From the NCBI GenBank assembly GCA_032622095.1, contig CP136066.1, positions 154,529,152-154,593,151 on the forward strand: a DNA stretch of 64,000 nucleotides, written 5' to 3'. A program made the translations under genes and the position numbers. Position 1 is the stretch's first letter. Each line of letters starts with the position of its first letter. The DNA is from Siphonodentalium dalli (Eukaryota > Mollusca > Scaphopoda > Gadilida > Siphonodentaliidae). Below the pieces are notes generated by a model. It did no database searches. It was not told the DNA's origin and worked only from the letters and a program-made list of their open reading frames with translations. Shown piece by piece: positions 30,101-36,236 of the stretch.

Positions 30101-33100
30101 AATTATCTGAACGTTCCCTCCAAATGGTTGAAAAGGAATCGATTGTCTTCTGTACTTCAGCAGCGAAAGGGTTAAGAATAAATGGTCTGAATGATGGAGT
30201 AGTAATGATAGCATTGTGTGACCTATGCTGAGTTAAGAATTACGAAAATAGCCAACAAACAGTAGCCCCAAGACGAAGCAGCTTCATTCCGCTCAATGTG
30301 ACAATCGGTCCACTCATAATTGCGATTTTATATGGAAAGGATTAGTATCCAATGACCATCACCGTGAATCTCTGGCTTTCGCCGCGATTGTCACTGACAC
30401 CAGAAATAGAAAATATGATTTGTTGGACTTGATTGTATCACATACATACATAGAGCAGATCCACAGCTCAGTTCCGTGATTATAAAGGTGCAAAGGATAG
30501 ACATATAGACTGTGAAGCTTACATGATATGACCCTACAATAACATCCAATTAATTAAGATGATTATCAACATAAAGACAATACAAATGTATGCTTGGAAC
30601 ACTGATTCCAATCTTATGTTAATATATAAGGAAAACATAAATTTGCAAAAGTTCATATATGTATCTGAGAATATGTGAATCGGGTACATTTCCTACATAA
30701 TAAATAACAATATATCATTAGGTTCAATATTTTAAATAAACGATTGAAGCATGCACAAGAAATTTGTGTATCTGTCAACTTGTTTTGATTATCGGATTTT
30801 GACATCTACGAGTAGTCTTGAGAAATAAAACGTAATGACTCATGCATAAAACATTGTGTAATACATGGCGCAGTCCCTTAGAGCTGACTACATGCTATCA
30901 GTGTATGAGGTATAGCAGTCCATGTACATTGTAAATGTCGATAAGATTACATAACACTTTGACTGTATTATGGGGACTACATTATACATGTATAATTTAT
31001 GTGTCGGGTTAAATTGCTGGACCGACATGTAATAATCGCATTATTATACCCCCACTTTCGAAGAAAATGGGGGGTATACTGGATTGACTGCGTCCGTCCG
31101 TCACGCTTTCTCCGTCCGTCCGTTCTACCGTCCGTCCGTCCGACCTCATAACTCGAACAACTATGAACCGATTTCAATAATTTTTTGTATGCAATCTCCT
31201 TAGGACGGTCTCTCCGCATGATGCTAATTGCGGTTCGGTCCGACTTTTTTTTTCAAGTTACGCCTCTTTTTCGACTTATTTTGACTTAGAAAATTCTGTC
31301 CGACTTAATAACTTTAACAAATATGAACCAATTTCAATAATTTTTGGTATACATGCTTCTCACAATACCCTCTCTACATGATGCGGCTAGGGATTGGCTC
31401 AGACTGTTTTTCGTAATATTACACCTCATTTTCGACTTATTTTGACTTAATAACTTTAACTCTTTCGCTGCCAAACGCGCATAAATGCGAACTTCGGAGA
31501 CGCTGCCAATCGCGCATTTTTGCGAATTTGGTATGTAGTCTAATGTATGGGATATAACTCTATTCTTTCCGGCATGTTTGACAGTGTACAATGTATTTAT
31601 CTGTAGTACTGTTGTGCGCGAACAATTTAAAGCGACAATGTCCTCAAGGACATGCTATTTCTGACGTTATGGGTGTACAGTCAGAGCCGGAATATTGCGT
31701 CATTGTTGTTAGCACGTCGAAAATGGCTGCTCGCAAAAGACTCAGGACTGAAGAAGTTATTGTTATTACCTCTATACTCTAATGATCGAGGGGCGCCTAC
31801 TTATACCTATTATTTATGTGGGCAGTAGCCTCTATAGGGGCGCCTGCGGCGCATAAGATACTATAGGTGGCGGGATAGGTGGTGGGTGGGTAACTAACCT
31901 TTATACTCTAATGATCGAGGGGCACCTGCGGCGCATAAGATAATTATACCTATTATTTATGTGGGCAGTAGCCTCTATAGGGGCCCCTGCGGCGCATAAG
32001 ATACTATGGGTGGCGGGATAGGGTGGCGGTGGGTAACTAACCTCTATACTCTAATGATCGAGGGTCGCCTGCGGCGCATAAGATACGTATACCTATTATT
32101 TATAATACACCTTTACTGGTTTTGAACAACCCTTGTCTATTGTATCCAGTGGTGATAACAGGCAAGTAAATCAATTATGCTGGTGAGTTGACCATGCGTA
32201 CGCCCGCGTGACCCATATAATTCACATAAATCATTGTAAAACCCAATTTTCCTGAAATTCAAGATGGCCGCCAAGATCACGTGACTTATAAGGGGCGGAG
32301 CAGGGTCATATGTCCCCCTGCAGGTATATATACATATGGGTATGGTTATATATATATCTATATTTGGAATTGTACCTATCAGGGAATATTCAAGCAACAA
32401 AAGCACGAACTCAACAAAGTGCGCCATTGTATCTCATTTTGCTACAAATAGGTGGCAACTTGCATAAATCCAAAATGGACGCCAAGGTCACGTGATCTAT
32501 TTTATGTCCAAAGTGGGTTCATATAGGTAGCTCCCGTGTACCTTACTGTTGGACATCGTATAATTGGGTTGAAAATTAGAAAACAAACAACACACCCATC
32601 CATACCCACACAAAATGTACATATACCGGCAAATAGCCACTAATCCAAGATGGCCGCCAATGTCACGTGACCTTGCTGGGCGTGTCCACGGTGGCATTCG
32701 ACAGGGTATACCTATGTATATATACATGTGAAGTTTCAACTAATTATATTAGAAACTGCTTGAGATATAATGTATTACCCATATATACCTGAAATACATG
32801 GATATATGTACAGGATGCGTGGCACTGGGGGGTAAGTCTGTGGTGGCGGGTGGCAGCGAAAGAGTTAACAAATATGAACCGATTTCAATAATTTTTGGTA
32901 TACATGCTTCTCACAATACCCTCTCTACATGATGCGGCTAGTGATTGGCTCAGACTGTTTTTCGTAATATTACACCTCATTTTCGACTTATTTTGACTTA
33001 GAAAATTCTGTCTGACTTAATAACTTTAACAAATATGAACCGATTTGAATAATTTTTTCTGTACAAGGTTCTTGTGACACCATATCCGAATTTTTCTTTA

Positions 33101-34910
33101 AAGTTAAAAATCTTTTTGGTTGAGTTTACGGATAATGCGGGTTGAATTTGCCACGGTGGGGGTATGCTAGCACTCGAGTGCACACCTCTTGTTTGAAGAT
33201 GTATTTGGGATTCCAGACATCCAATTACAATAACAACAAAAAATAATAATATTAAAATCGTTTACTTCTTTGTTATGTTGAAAATATCTTGAAAACCAAA
33301 TACATGCATGACATACAATGTATATGCCATGCAAATATCATATAATATCATTTTGTTATTGAAAAATCAGCGAAATAATTTTTATTGTCTCTCAAGAACT
33401 AAATACATAGAAAATTCAATATAAAACAAAATAGCTTTTTCCATCTGGCTCTTCTTGATGCAAACATGCTATAATTATACACTAGAAGCTAAAAAAAATT
33501 TTATAAATTAGCCTGGAACCCTGCATATAGGCCTATCTTCAATTCAGAAGTTATTATATCGAGTTAACACAGCAGTCAGTACATGTATAAAACCTTTATT
33601 TTCCCGTATCAAGACACAAAAGCACAAGATTCGGAGCTAGTCACCGGTTAACAAACATTGGTTTTCTGTTTTGACCATATGAAATTATGATACCTCAATC
33701 CTATGATGTAAACAAAGCGGAATGAGGTCCCCAGAGGCTAAATTTGGTAATTTTAGGCTGCTGTGCGTGATAGCATCACTAAATTCACCCTCTGGGACCA
33801 TCATTCTGCAAATCACAGACACACAATTTGCAGGCTTGCCTGTTTCATTTAGCATTTAGTAATTGAGCTGCTAATGATGATCATGTTTACTTTTCACAGG
33901 AAGCCCGATTGACTATGTTAGAACCAACCCAAGAAGAGGAAGAAGAGGAGGAAATTGATATGGACCTTGGTGGACCACAGCAGAACCAGTCAGGTAATTG
34001 ACAGTCATATTCTATGCATTCAATCTTATTTTGATTAATGATTTGTTGAATAATATCATACCTTTCATAATAGGAGCTGCACTGGTGCATCATTAAAGGC
34101 CCTGTGCCAGTGCATTCTCTTACATATGCGAGTCTCTTACATATGCGAAGCAGGCTTACAAGATCAGGATAAATATTGGTTGGCCAATGTATTCTCTCAT
34201 ATATGTGAGGCTCCCTATTGGAGACTCGCATATATAAGAGAATGCATTGGCAGAGGGTTTTTGAAAAATTTCAGAAGCTCCAGTCATAGAAGGGTTAATA
34301 GTTCAATTTTCTGATATCTCCATACAAAATGGGTCATTGAATATAACAGATATCCGGTTTTTATATGGCTATACCTCACAGTTATTCGGCTACAACATCA
34401 GAAATTTAATTGGGTAAGGCATGTCTTATTTCCAACATAGCTAAAGAGGTGCTAACGTGGGAATGAGACCTAAGATTTTTCAAACATTGACATACTACCA
34501 TTCATCTTAAGAAGGAATATTATGTGGCTTTTGTTATTTCAGATGAGGAATTCAAGAGCGGTAGTGATGAGGAAACCAAAGATGACCAAGCAGATAAAAG
34601 GTCTGATCGAAGCAGAAGCTCAAGTAGAAGTCGGAGTCGTAGTCGAAGCAAAAGTCGTAGTCGAAGCAGAAGTCGGTCAGGTAGTTACAGTAGTCGGAGC
34701 AGTCGTAGTCGGAGTGGCAGTCGGAGTAGAAGTCCCAGTCGCAGTCGTAGCAGAAGTCCGAGTCGCAGTAAAAGTCGATCGAGAAGCAGAAGCCGCAGCA
34801 GCAGCCCAAGCGGCAGTGATCGACGCAGCGGAAGTGAAAGTGATGGTGATGCTGGTAAAAAGGATGCTGAAGAAATCTTCGGATCTGCAAGTAGTTCGGA
34901 CAGTGAATGA
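374..34910 (+). CDS. PAF1: RNA polymerase II-associated factor 1 (Paf1 complex subunit), 13 coding exons
   Basis: PAF1 is the scaffold subunit of the nuclear Paf1 complex (with CTR9, LEO1, CDC73 and RTF1/SKI8). The complex travels with RNA polymerase II, promotes elongation and H2B ubiquitination, and helps 3' end formation. Exons: 374-441, 11444-11536, 12321-12439, 16076-16142, 17286-17384, 20692-20797, 21635-21703, 23630-23736, 26340-26456, 26954-27079, 27571-27673, 33900-33993, 34543-34910. Every junction is AG/GT and the phases join without a break, giving 1,536 nt and 511 residues; human PAF1 is 531. Family landmarks by my reading: [15 protein letters not shown] (about residues 34-48), [20 protein letters not shown] (about 69-88), [13 protein letters not shown] (about 127-139), [22 protein letters not shown] and [15 protein letters not shown]. 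An acidic run at about 367-377 leads into an Arg-Ser block (413-479) and then EEIFGS near the end. The start was chosen because MPPTIQT matches the family N-terminus and has a purine at -3. Confidence 0.97.
616..1319. mobile_element. PIF/Harbinger-like non-autonomous element
   Basis: The ends are inverted repeats starting GTGTCGGCGCACATGATCC, similar over about 57 bases, and each end also folds on itself. Both sides carry TTA (613-615 and 1320-1322), the 3-bp TWA target duplication typical of PIF/Harbinger. No transposase ORF is present. It is inserted inside a CGTTATAACG array. Confidence 0.65.
1322..1566. repeat. Tandem array of a CTCGTTATAACGAG palindrome
   Basis: Roughly ten units of about 20-24 bases, each a near-palindrome CTCGTTATAACGAG joined by AAACTAAGT or similar. 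Two more units lie at 576-612 on the other side of the Harbinger-like element, so the array was split by that insertion. Confidence 0.75.
1575..2965. repeat. GC-rich complex repeat with inverted arms and about 200-bp internal units
   Basis: Units starting AAATCCTGCACCCCCTCC recur near 2119, 2318 and 2914 and, inverted, near 1715. A second module (CCCCTCTGTATAGAGCCTAT and flanks) occurs at about 1900-2080 and inverted at about 2600-2800. Each + strand unit includes an AACTGGTTTCTG phrase. Several 60-120-codon open frames here are by-products of the repeats. Class unknown. Confidence 0.65.
3030..3345. repeat. Inverted repeat with CACCCAGGATCTC / GATCCTGGGTGTC arms
   Basis: The left arm (3030-3107), ending GATTAGTCGTCTGCTATG, returns inverted at 3225-3345 (AGCAGACGACTAATCTAAAT and onward). 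The right arm adds tandem CCTGGGTGTCTTTTTGC units. Likely a foldback remnant. Confidence 0.55.
3500..4825. other. Intron 1 sequence with no recognised feature
   Basis: AT-rich, with a poly-C run at about 3807-3820. I see no conserved exon, no long ORF and no clear repeat end. Confidence 0.5.
4834..5661. mobile_element. Non-autonomous hAT element (TAGTGATG ends)
   Basis: Flanked by a perfect 8-bp duplication ATTTCTTT (4826-4833 and 5662-5669). The ends are inverted: TAGTGATGTGGACCG on the left and CGGTCCGCATCACTA on the right, followed by GGACCGGTCC-rich subterminal repeats. No transposase is encoded in the 828 bp. Confidence 0.85.
6147..7421. repeat. Cluster of the 15-mer GGTACGTCCGTTACC
   Basis: Perfect copies at 6147, 6315, 6340, 6931, 7100 and 7122; variants at 6892, 6912 and 7407. 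The copies at 6892-6945 and 7100-7136 lie in a roughly 200-bp tandem duplication (about 6810-7005 and 7015-7180) starting AACAGCCTATTTC. Function unknown. Confidence 0.8.
6444..6640. mobile_element. Short TA-flanked inverted-repeat element
   Basis: Ends TTCAGGGTTCCA and TGGAACCCTGAA are inverted copies of each other, flanked by TA on both sides (6442-6443, 6641-6642). A diverged relative lies at about 33205-33525. Tc1/mariner-like by target site; a hAT origin (CAGGG ends) is the alternative. Confidence 0.5.
7964..8050. repeat. Hairpin fragment of the TTAA-flanked TGCATTCTCTTATATATGC family
   Basis: A near-perfect hairpin: CCAATGCATTCTCTTATATA, a short loop and its inverse. Related full-length copies lie at 21333, 23822, 34062, 35403 and 62062. 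The outer ends are missing here. Confidence 0.65.
8050..11060. other. Intron 1 remainder with little structure
   Basis: Mostly unannotatable AT-rich DNA. Small items: GATAATATCTTGAGAT repeated at about 8765-8815, a tandem ATTATTAAAGGATGACAC pair at 9468-9500, and a possible transposon half at 8600-8730 ending GCCCTAA. No exon candidates. Confidence 0.45.
11066..11345. mobile_element. hAT-like element of the GAATGAGGTCCCC family, left end missing
   Basis: Contains the family core (AGAATGAGGTCCCCAGAGGG and its inverse round a short loop) and the right end ...CAAGTCTTG. Complete relatives at 21724 and 29593 have 8-bp duplications. It ends 98 bases before PAF1 exon 2. Confidence 0.6.
11444..11536 (+). 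CDS. PAF1: PAF1 exon 2
   Basis: Acceptor TTTCCAG. Encodes the strongly conserved stretch from [11 protein letters not shown] to [14 protein letters not shown]. Donor GTATGAG leaves phase 2. Confidence 0.95.
12108..12247. mobile_element. 140-bp hairpin element
   Basis: The ends GTTATCGCATTGTTTC and GAAACAATGCGATAAC are inverted copies, and the inner arms (GGAAGTCAATATTCACC) pair too. Probably a MITE; no clear target duplication. Confidence 0.55.
12321..12439 (+). CDS. PAF1: PAF1 exon 3
   Basis: Acceptor ATTGCAG, donor GTAAGT. Encodes [20 protein letters not shown] and then [18 protein letters not shown], matching the family closely. Confidence 0.95.
13205..13570. repeat. Interspersed repeat with two CAGGTCAAGTTCGAAT units
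   Basis: A GTCTGTCCGTGCATCCGG start is followed by two roughly 150-bp units ending in GAGTTATGGGC or GAGTTGTGGCCC and TTTTCGACTTAGAAAATT. The same style recurs at 31035-33190. Confidence 0.5.
13975..14055. repeat. Short TGTTTCCACTAAC repeat
   Basis: TAGGCCTAA, an AT run, CCTGTGTTTCCACTAACGGG and GGTCGGTAGGTAGG. Related pieces occur at 15465-15640, 58340-58435 and 59455-59575, some inverted. Class unknown. Confidence 0.45.
14690..15440. other. GC-richer intronic stretch with GATTCGTCCC motifs and short inverted repeats
   Basis: GATTCGTCCC occurs three times within about 75 bases (14708-14780). Farther on, inverted segments meet round an ATAATAATTATTATTATT centre at about 15265-15285. No ends or target duplication could be defined. 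Confidence 0.35.
15465..15640. repeat. Two tandem AGTCGGCGACTTTTT units
   Basis: Each unit reads AGTCGGCGACTTTTT, then GGTCGGTCGGGTTAG, then GAAACA. It matches the inverse of the 13975 and 59455 pieces, so this is one short interspersed family. Confidence 0.5.
15665..16057. mobile_element. hAT-like element, GAATGAGGTCCCC family, next to PAF1 exon 4
   Basis: Palindromic element whose arms carry GTGTGTCTGACATTTGCAGA and AATGAGGTCC. Flanks GTTGCTGT (15657-15664) and GTTTCTGT (16058-16065) match at 7 of 8 positions. The right flank is also the polypyrimidine tract of the exon 4 acceptor. Confidence 0.7.
16076..16142 (+). CDS. PAF1: PAF1 exon 4
   Basis: Acceptor CTTTCTAG, donor GTAAGA. Encodes [20 protein letters not shown], where DEKLLEE is the conserved core. 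A hAT-like element ends 18 bases before the exon. Confidence 0.95.
16281..16345. repeat. 22-bp tandem repeat, three copies
   Basis: Unit TCAAACTAAACCTAGTAATTGA, read three times without gaps. Confidence 0.9.
16808..17167. mobile_element. Short hAT-like element
   Basis: Ends CAGTGTTCATGCTGGGA and TGACAGCATGTACCCTG are imperfect inverted copies. Flanks GTTCTGAG (16800-16807) and GTTATGAG (17168-17175) match at 7 of 8. The interior repeats TTGGCCAAATT-like phrases in both directions. Confidence 0.6.
17286..17384 (+). CDS. PAF1: PAF1 exon 5
   Basis: Acceptor CATTACAG, donor GTATGA. Encodes [15 protein letters not shown], a PAF1 hallmark, followed by a less conserved linker. Confidence 0.95.
17864..18055. 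mobile_element. Near-perfect 192-bp hairpin element flanked by TTAA
   Basis: TTAA at 17860-17863 and 18056-18059. Ends CCCTTTCAGTGCCAAGTCCG and its inverse. The two arms match almost base for base round a GAAAGAGCTC centre. TTAA duplication and CCCTTTC ends point to a piggyBac-like MITE. Confidence 0.75.
18095..19265. repeat. Degenerate tandem repeat with ATGGCCGCCA...AGCCATCTTGGATTTT units
   Basis: Units of about 160-300 bases contain AAAACATGGC, GCCATCTTGGATTTTACTCT, TTTGCATGAC, AAATCCTTTGGCACACC and CACCAAACTTCATATGGAT. It starts TTTTTAGCTCTTGTAAAGTT. The same family lies at 27130-27440 and 39030-39715. Confidence 0.65.
18151..18183. repeat. (GT)n microsatellite
   Basis: Sixteen uninterrupted GT units inside the larger repeat. 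Confidence 0.95.
19390..19519. mobile_element. Degraded TTAA-type element with the AGGGAAATGTTTAGATAA hairpin
   Basis: Matches the interior and right end (TTTAGTATAGAAAC, then GTTAA) of the complete copies at 38595 and 62509. The left end is lost. Confidence 0.5.
19752..19941. mobile_element. Palindromic TA-flanked MITE (CAGTAATGCCC family)
   Basis: TA on both sides (19750-19751, 19942-19943). Ends CAGTAATGCCCTAATTAATC and its inverse; the arms pair almost throughout. Other copies: 26172, 41508 and a half copy at 56929. Tc1/mariner-type by target site. Confidence 0.75.
19945..20690. other. Intron 5 sequence with no recognised feature
   Basis: AT-rich DNA between the MITE and PAF1 exon 6. 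I see no repeat ends or exon candidates. Confidence 0.45.
20692..20797 (+). CDS. PAF1: PAF1 exon 6
   Basis: Acceptor ATTGTAG, donor GTAAGT. Encodes [18 protein letters not shown], close to the human form. Ends in phase 0. Confidence 0.95.
21333..21591. mobile_element. piggyBac-like MITE (TTAA, double hairpin)
   Basis: TTAA at 21329-21332 and 21592-21595; ends CCCGTCCATGA and TCATGAAAGGG. The body is two hairpins, each TGCATTC(T/A)CTTATATA and inverse, separated by a spacer. It ends 43 bases before PAF1 exon 7. Confidence 0.75.
21635..21703 (+). CDS. PAF1: PAF1 exon 7
   Basis: Acceptor CTTTCAG, donor GTAAGT. The 23 codons include [18 protein letters not shown]. The exon is boxed in by transposons: a TTAA-flanked element ends 43 bases upstream and a hAT element starts 20 bases after the exon end. 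Confidence 0.95.
21724..21924. mobile_element. Non-autonomous hAT element, GAATGAGGTCCCC family
   Basis: Perfect 8-bp duplication ATTATGAT (21716-21723 and 21925-21932). Ends CAAGCCTGCAAATAG and CTATTTGCAGACTTG. This copy and the one at 29593 fix the family as hAT-type. Confidence 0.85.
22115..23020. repeat. Interspersed repeat beginning GGTGACCCGACTTCGTCC
   Basis: Contains two copies of TTTGACCTTGAATTG...TTTTGAAGG(C/T)CAAGGTCA and a tandem AAATCGGCCCAGCGGATACC. It closes with ACCAAGTTTCATCGAAATCG, GTTTTCGAGTTCATCG and an ACAAACAAACA run. Class unclear. Confidence 0.5.
23037..23629. other. Intron 7 remainder
   Basis: Three short CTTATCTCTTAATTAAGA units at 23020-23085, then plain AT-rich DNA up to the exon 8 acceptor. 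Nothing else seen. Confidence 0.45.
23630..23736 (+). CDS. PAF1: PAF1 exon 8
   Basis: Acceptor TTCACAG, donor GTAATT. Encodes [14 protein letters not shown], then [11 protein letters not shown], both conserved. Confidence 0.95.
23822..25247. mobile_element. piggyBac-like MITE interrupted by a hAT element
   Basis: TTAA at 23818-23821 and 25248-25251. The left end CCCTTTCATGATGGAGCTG and the hairpin arms match the 21333 copy; the sequence is continuous once the 1,167-bp hAT and one duplication copy are removed. Confidence 0.7.
23928..25094. mobile_element. Non-autonomous hAT element (TAGTGATGAGCCGATTG ends)
   Basis: Perfect 8-bp duplication AAGAGAAT (23920-23927, 25095-25102). Ends TAGTGATGAGCCGAT and ATCGGCTCATCACTA, with many CGGCCGATT subterminal motifs. 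The 149-codon frame inside (24725-25174) crosses the right end and resembles nothing. Confidence 0.85.
26172..26310. mobile_element. TA-flanked MITE (CAGTAATGCCC family), deleted copy
   Basis: TA at 26170-26171 and 26311-26312. Shorter than the 190-bp copies because part of the right arm is gone. It ends 29 bases before PAF1 exon 9. Confidence 0.7.
26340..26456 (+). CDS. PAF1: PAF1 exon 9
   Basis: Acceptor GTTTGCAG. Encodes [20 protein letters not shown], a basic KRKR stretch and an acidic loop. Donor GTATGT was chosen over the next GT (26461) because only it keeps frame with exon 10. Confidence 0.93.
26479..26914. mobile_element. Fused fragments: TTAA-type MITE and GAATGAGGTCCCC hAT
   Basis: TTAA (26475-26478) and the first hairpin of the piggyBac-like family run straight into the GGGGACCTCATTCTGCTTAG core of the hAT family, which ends TTCAAGCCTTG 39 bases before exon 10. 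The junction near 26568 suggests one element inserted into or deleted against the other. Confidence 0.6.
26954..27079 (+). CDS. PAF1: PAF1 exon 10
   Basis: Acceptor CTTTCTAG, donor GTACTT. Encodes [20 protein letters not shown] and YYNELET, the most conserved part of the C-terminal core. Confidence 0.95.
27130..27440. repeat. Fragment of the AGCCATCTTGGATTTT repeat family
   Basis: Contains ACATGGCCGCCAG, AAGCCATCTTGGATTTTACT, CTTTGCGTGACTAAATCC and the following phrases of the 18095 array. Confidence 0.65.
27571..27673 (+). CDS. PAF1: PAF1 exon 11
   Basis: Acceptor CTTTTCAG, donor GTTAGT. Encodes [20 protein letters not shown] and [10 protein letters not shown]. Ends in phase 0. Confidence 0.95.
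27828..29119. mobile_element. Giant foldback element, arms about 600 bp
   Basis: Ends CACTGGGGGGAAACTGTTTC are inverted copies, flanked by TTAAT on both sides (27823-27827, 29120-29124). The arms pair almost along their whole length to a centre near 28470, so the element is one long imperfect hairpin. No transposase frame. The CACTG end recalls CMC/Transib-type transposons, but the class is open. Confidence 0.7.
29593..29998. mobile_element. Non-autonomous hAT element, GAATGAGGTCCCC family (complete)
   Basis: Perfect 8-bp duplication AGCATGTA (29585-29592, 29999-30006). Ends CAAGCCTTGAAATAGTGTG and its inverse. Best full-length copy of the family in this window. Confidence 0.85.
30045..30171. 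mobile_element. TTAA-type element remnant with GGGGAATGTTCAGATAA hairpin
   Basis: A hairpin of TTCAGATAATAAGTTCAACA and inverse, with the right end GCAGCGAAAGGG at TTAA (30172-30175). That right end resembles the one at 32864, the hairpin resembles 38595, so this copy mixes two families. Confidence 0.5.
30180..31035. other. Intron 11 stretch with no recognised feature
   Basis: AT-rich, no repeat ends, no exon-like open frame. Confidence 0.45.
31035..33190. repeat. TATACCCCC-ended repeat with CCGTCCGTCCGT run, split by a later insertion
   Basis: Begins TATACCCCCACTTTCG and closes GGTGGGGGTATGC. Inside are roughly 155-bp units with TATGAACCGATTTCAATAAT and TTTTCGACTTATTTTGACTT, plus a CCGTCCGT run near 31095-31145. 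The TTAA element 31460-32864 interrupts the unit array. Confidence 0.6.
31460..32864. mobile_element. 1.4-kb TTAA-flanked (piggyBac-like) non-autonomous element
   Basis: TTAA at 31456-31459 and 32865-32868; ends CTCTTTCGCTGCCA and TGGCAGCGAAAGAG. Interior: about 2.5 tandem copies of a roughly 130-bp unit (GGGGCGCCTGCGGCGCATAA, 31780-32100), then three units each with CAAGATGGCCGCCAA or a variant followed by TCACGTGA (32260, 32471, 32645). No transposase. Confidence 0.75.
33205..33525. mobile_element. Diverged relative of the 6444 inverted-repeat element
   Basis: Left GGGATTCCAGACATCCAATTAC and right CCTGGAACCCTGCATA resemble the ends of the 197-bp element at 6444, with an AT-rich middle also alike. 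No clean target duplication. Confidence 0.4.
33715..33838. mobile_element. GAATGAGGTCCCC hAT fragment
   Basis: The family core, with right end CACACAATTTGCAGGCTTG intact; the left end is missing. It stops 61 bases before PAF1 exon 12. Confidence 0.6.
33900..33993 (+). CDS. PAF1: PAF1 exon 12
   Basis: Acceptor TTTCACAG, donor GTAATT. Encodes EARLTMLEP and a run of glutamates, matching the acidic stretch that follows the same core in human PAF1. Intron 11 is about 6.2 kb, mostly transposons. Confidence 0.93.
34062..34294. mobile_element. piggyBac-like double-hairpin MITE in PAF1 intron 12
   Basis: Right TTAA at 34295-34298 with CATAGAAGGG end; hairpins as in the 21333 copy. The left end CCTTTCATAATAGGAGCTG has lost its TTAA. 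Confidence 0.65.
34543..34910 (+). CDS. PAF1: PAF1 exon 13 (last coding exon, Arg-Ser block)
   Basis: Acceptor TTATTTCAG; stop TGA at 34908-34910. An acidic start ([11 protein letters not shown]) is followed by about 67 residues dominated by Arg-Ser and Ser-Arg dipeptides (34611-34811), then [23 protein letters not shown] is conserved with human PAF1, so the frame is right. In human PAF1, as I recall it, the stretch before this motif is Ser/Glu/Asp-rich rather than Arg-Ser. Confidence 0.93.
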
Positions 34911-35145
34911 GGCTTCTATCAGTATCTATTTTGGACGGTGAATAAGACCACCACACAGTGTCATTGGTGCGATATGAAAATAGTTCTGAAAGTGAATGAG
35001 GCTTCCATTAGTATCTGTTTTGGGATCTGAAAACAGCTTGGCAGTGAATGAGGTCACCATGCTGTGTCAGTTGTGGGATATTCATATGGTTCCGAAAGTG
35101 TACGAGGCTACTACATGCAGTGTGTATTTTAGGATATGTTCTGAC
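34892..35145 (+). repeat. Degenerate tandem repeat running from the PAF1 stop region into the 3' UTR
   Basis: About five diverged units of 45-53 bases, each built round GAAAGTGAATGAGGCTTC or a variant (near 34892, 34935, 34981, 35034 and 35088). The first unit includes the last codons and the stop codon, so the array arose from the end of the coding sequence. No AATAAA is seen before 35399, where a transposon begins; the poly(A) site is not placed. Confidence 0.6.
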
Positions 35146-35785
35146 GCTAGTTAGACTATCATTCAATCTGTTCTGGCTCCTATAAATGCATCCTGATGAG
35201 ATACTTCACCACTGCCTCCCTAAATTAGGCTGTAAAGTACATCATGAGAAATCTAAAACTATTGGACAATATGTGCCATCATCAATTGTAATCTTACATC
35301 ATAAGTTCAAGATTTTATAGTATGACTTACTCATGTATACCTTTTCTGTATTTTTCATACTTGATAATTCTGATGGTTTAGCTATGGAAAACCCTTCTTT
35401 AACCCTTCCATGATGGGAGCTGCATTGGTGCAGCATTAAAGATCATGTGTCAGTGCATTCTCTTATATATGTGAGTCTCCCATAGCAGGGTTTCCGCTAG
35501 GGTTGGGGGGATGGGGCCGGTAGCTGCTAAGGGGAAAATCCTGTAAATAATTTCAATGTAGGAACACCGATTTATATACATCATAGTGCATGTACTTTTG
35601 CCATATATGTCTATAATTTAGAAGTGTAAGATATTGTTATTGGCCGCTAGTTTTACCTGCATATATTTTCTACCAAAGTTGTCAAGCTATCAAACCGTCT
35701 AACTTCAAAAGTAATAGAAATTTATTGTGATTGTAAAAAAAATACAATGGAGTAAAAAATAACTAATCTGCAGACACTCTATATA

Positions 35786-36236
35786 GGTTACACTGGTGTA
35801 AATAAGGTTCCGAGTGACATCTAGCGGATGCGGGAGGAATATATAGGAGAGAATAAAATAGACACTGGGCCCTGATTGGTCAATAGCCTTGTGTGCTTTT
35901 CACATAAAAAAATCATCACACCTCTTCCCTATGATTTCCCATAGGTAAAATAACCATTGGCACAGGAATTAACCCTTTGTAGTGAAGTTTGAATTTTTTG
36001 GTGTGGTCTAAAATATGACTGTATTTTTTTATGCGGTTCTGACACTAGTTACGAAAACATAAGATTTAAAGGCGAATTCCCTGCTAGACAGACATGATTT
36101 TTTTGTGTAAAAAGTTTCCCAAAATGTAAATTTTTCAGATTTAAAGAAAATTTTGGACCCAACATTTATATTGCCAATACTATACACTAAAACGTTAGCA
36201 CTGAGGCCTATGGAAAACATTTACACCAGTGTAACC
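35786..36236. mobile_element. TA-flanked inverted-repeat element, copy 1
   Basis: TA at 35784-35785 and 36237-36238; ends GGTTACACTGGTGTAAAT and its inverse. 451 bp, no transposase. Almost identical to the copy at 37146. Confidence 0.75.

Noticed and set aside
34522-34956. Two more long open frames overlapping PAF1 exon 13 (a Val/Glu/Ala-rich one on + and a Cys/Asp/Phe-rich one on -)
   Set aside because: They are other-frame readings of the Arg-Ser hexamer repeats; the PAF1 frame alone fits splicing and homology.
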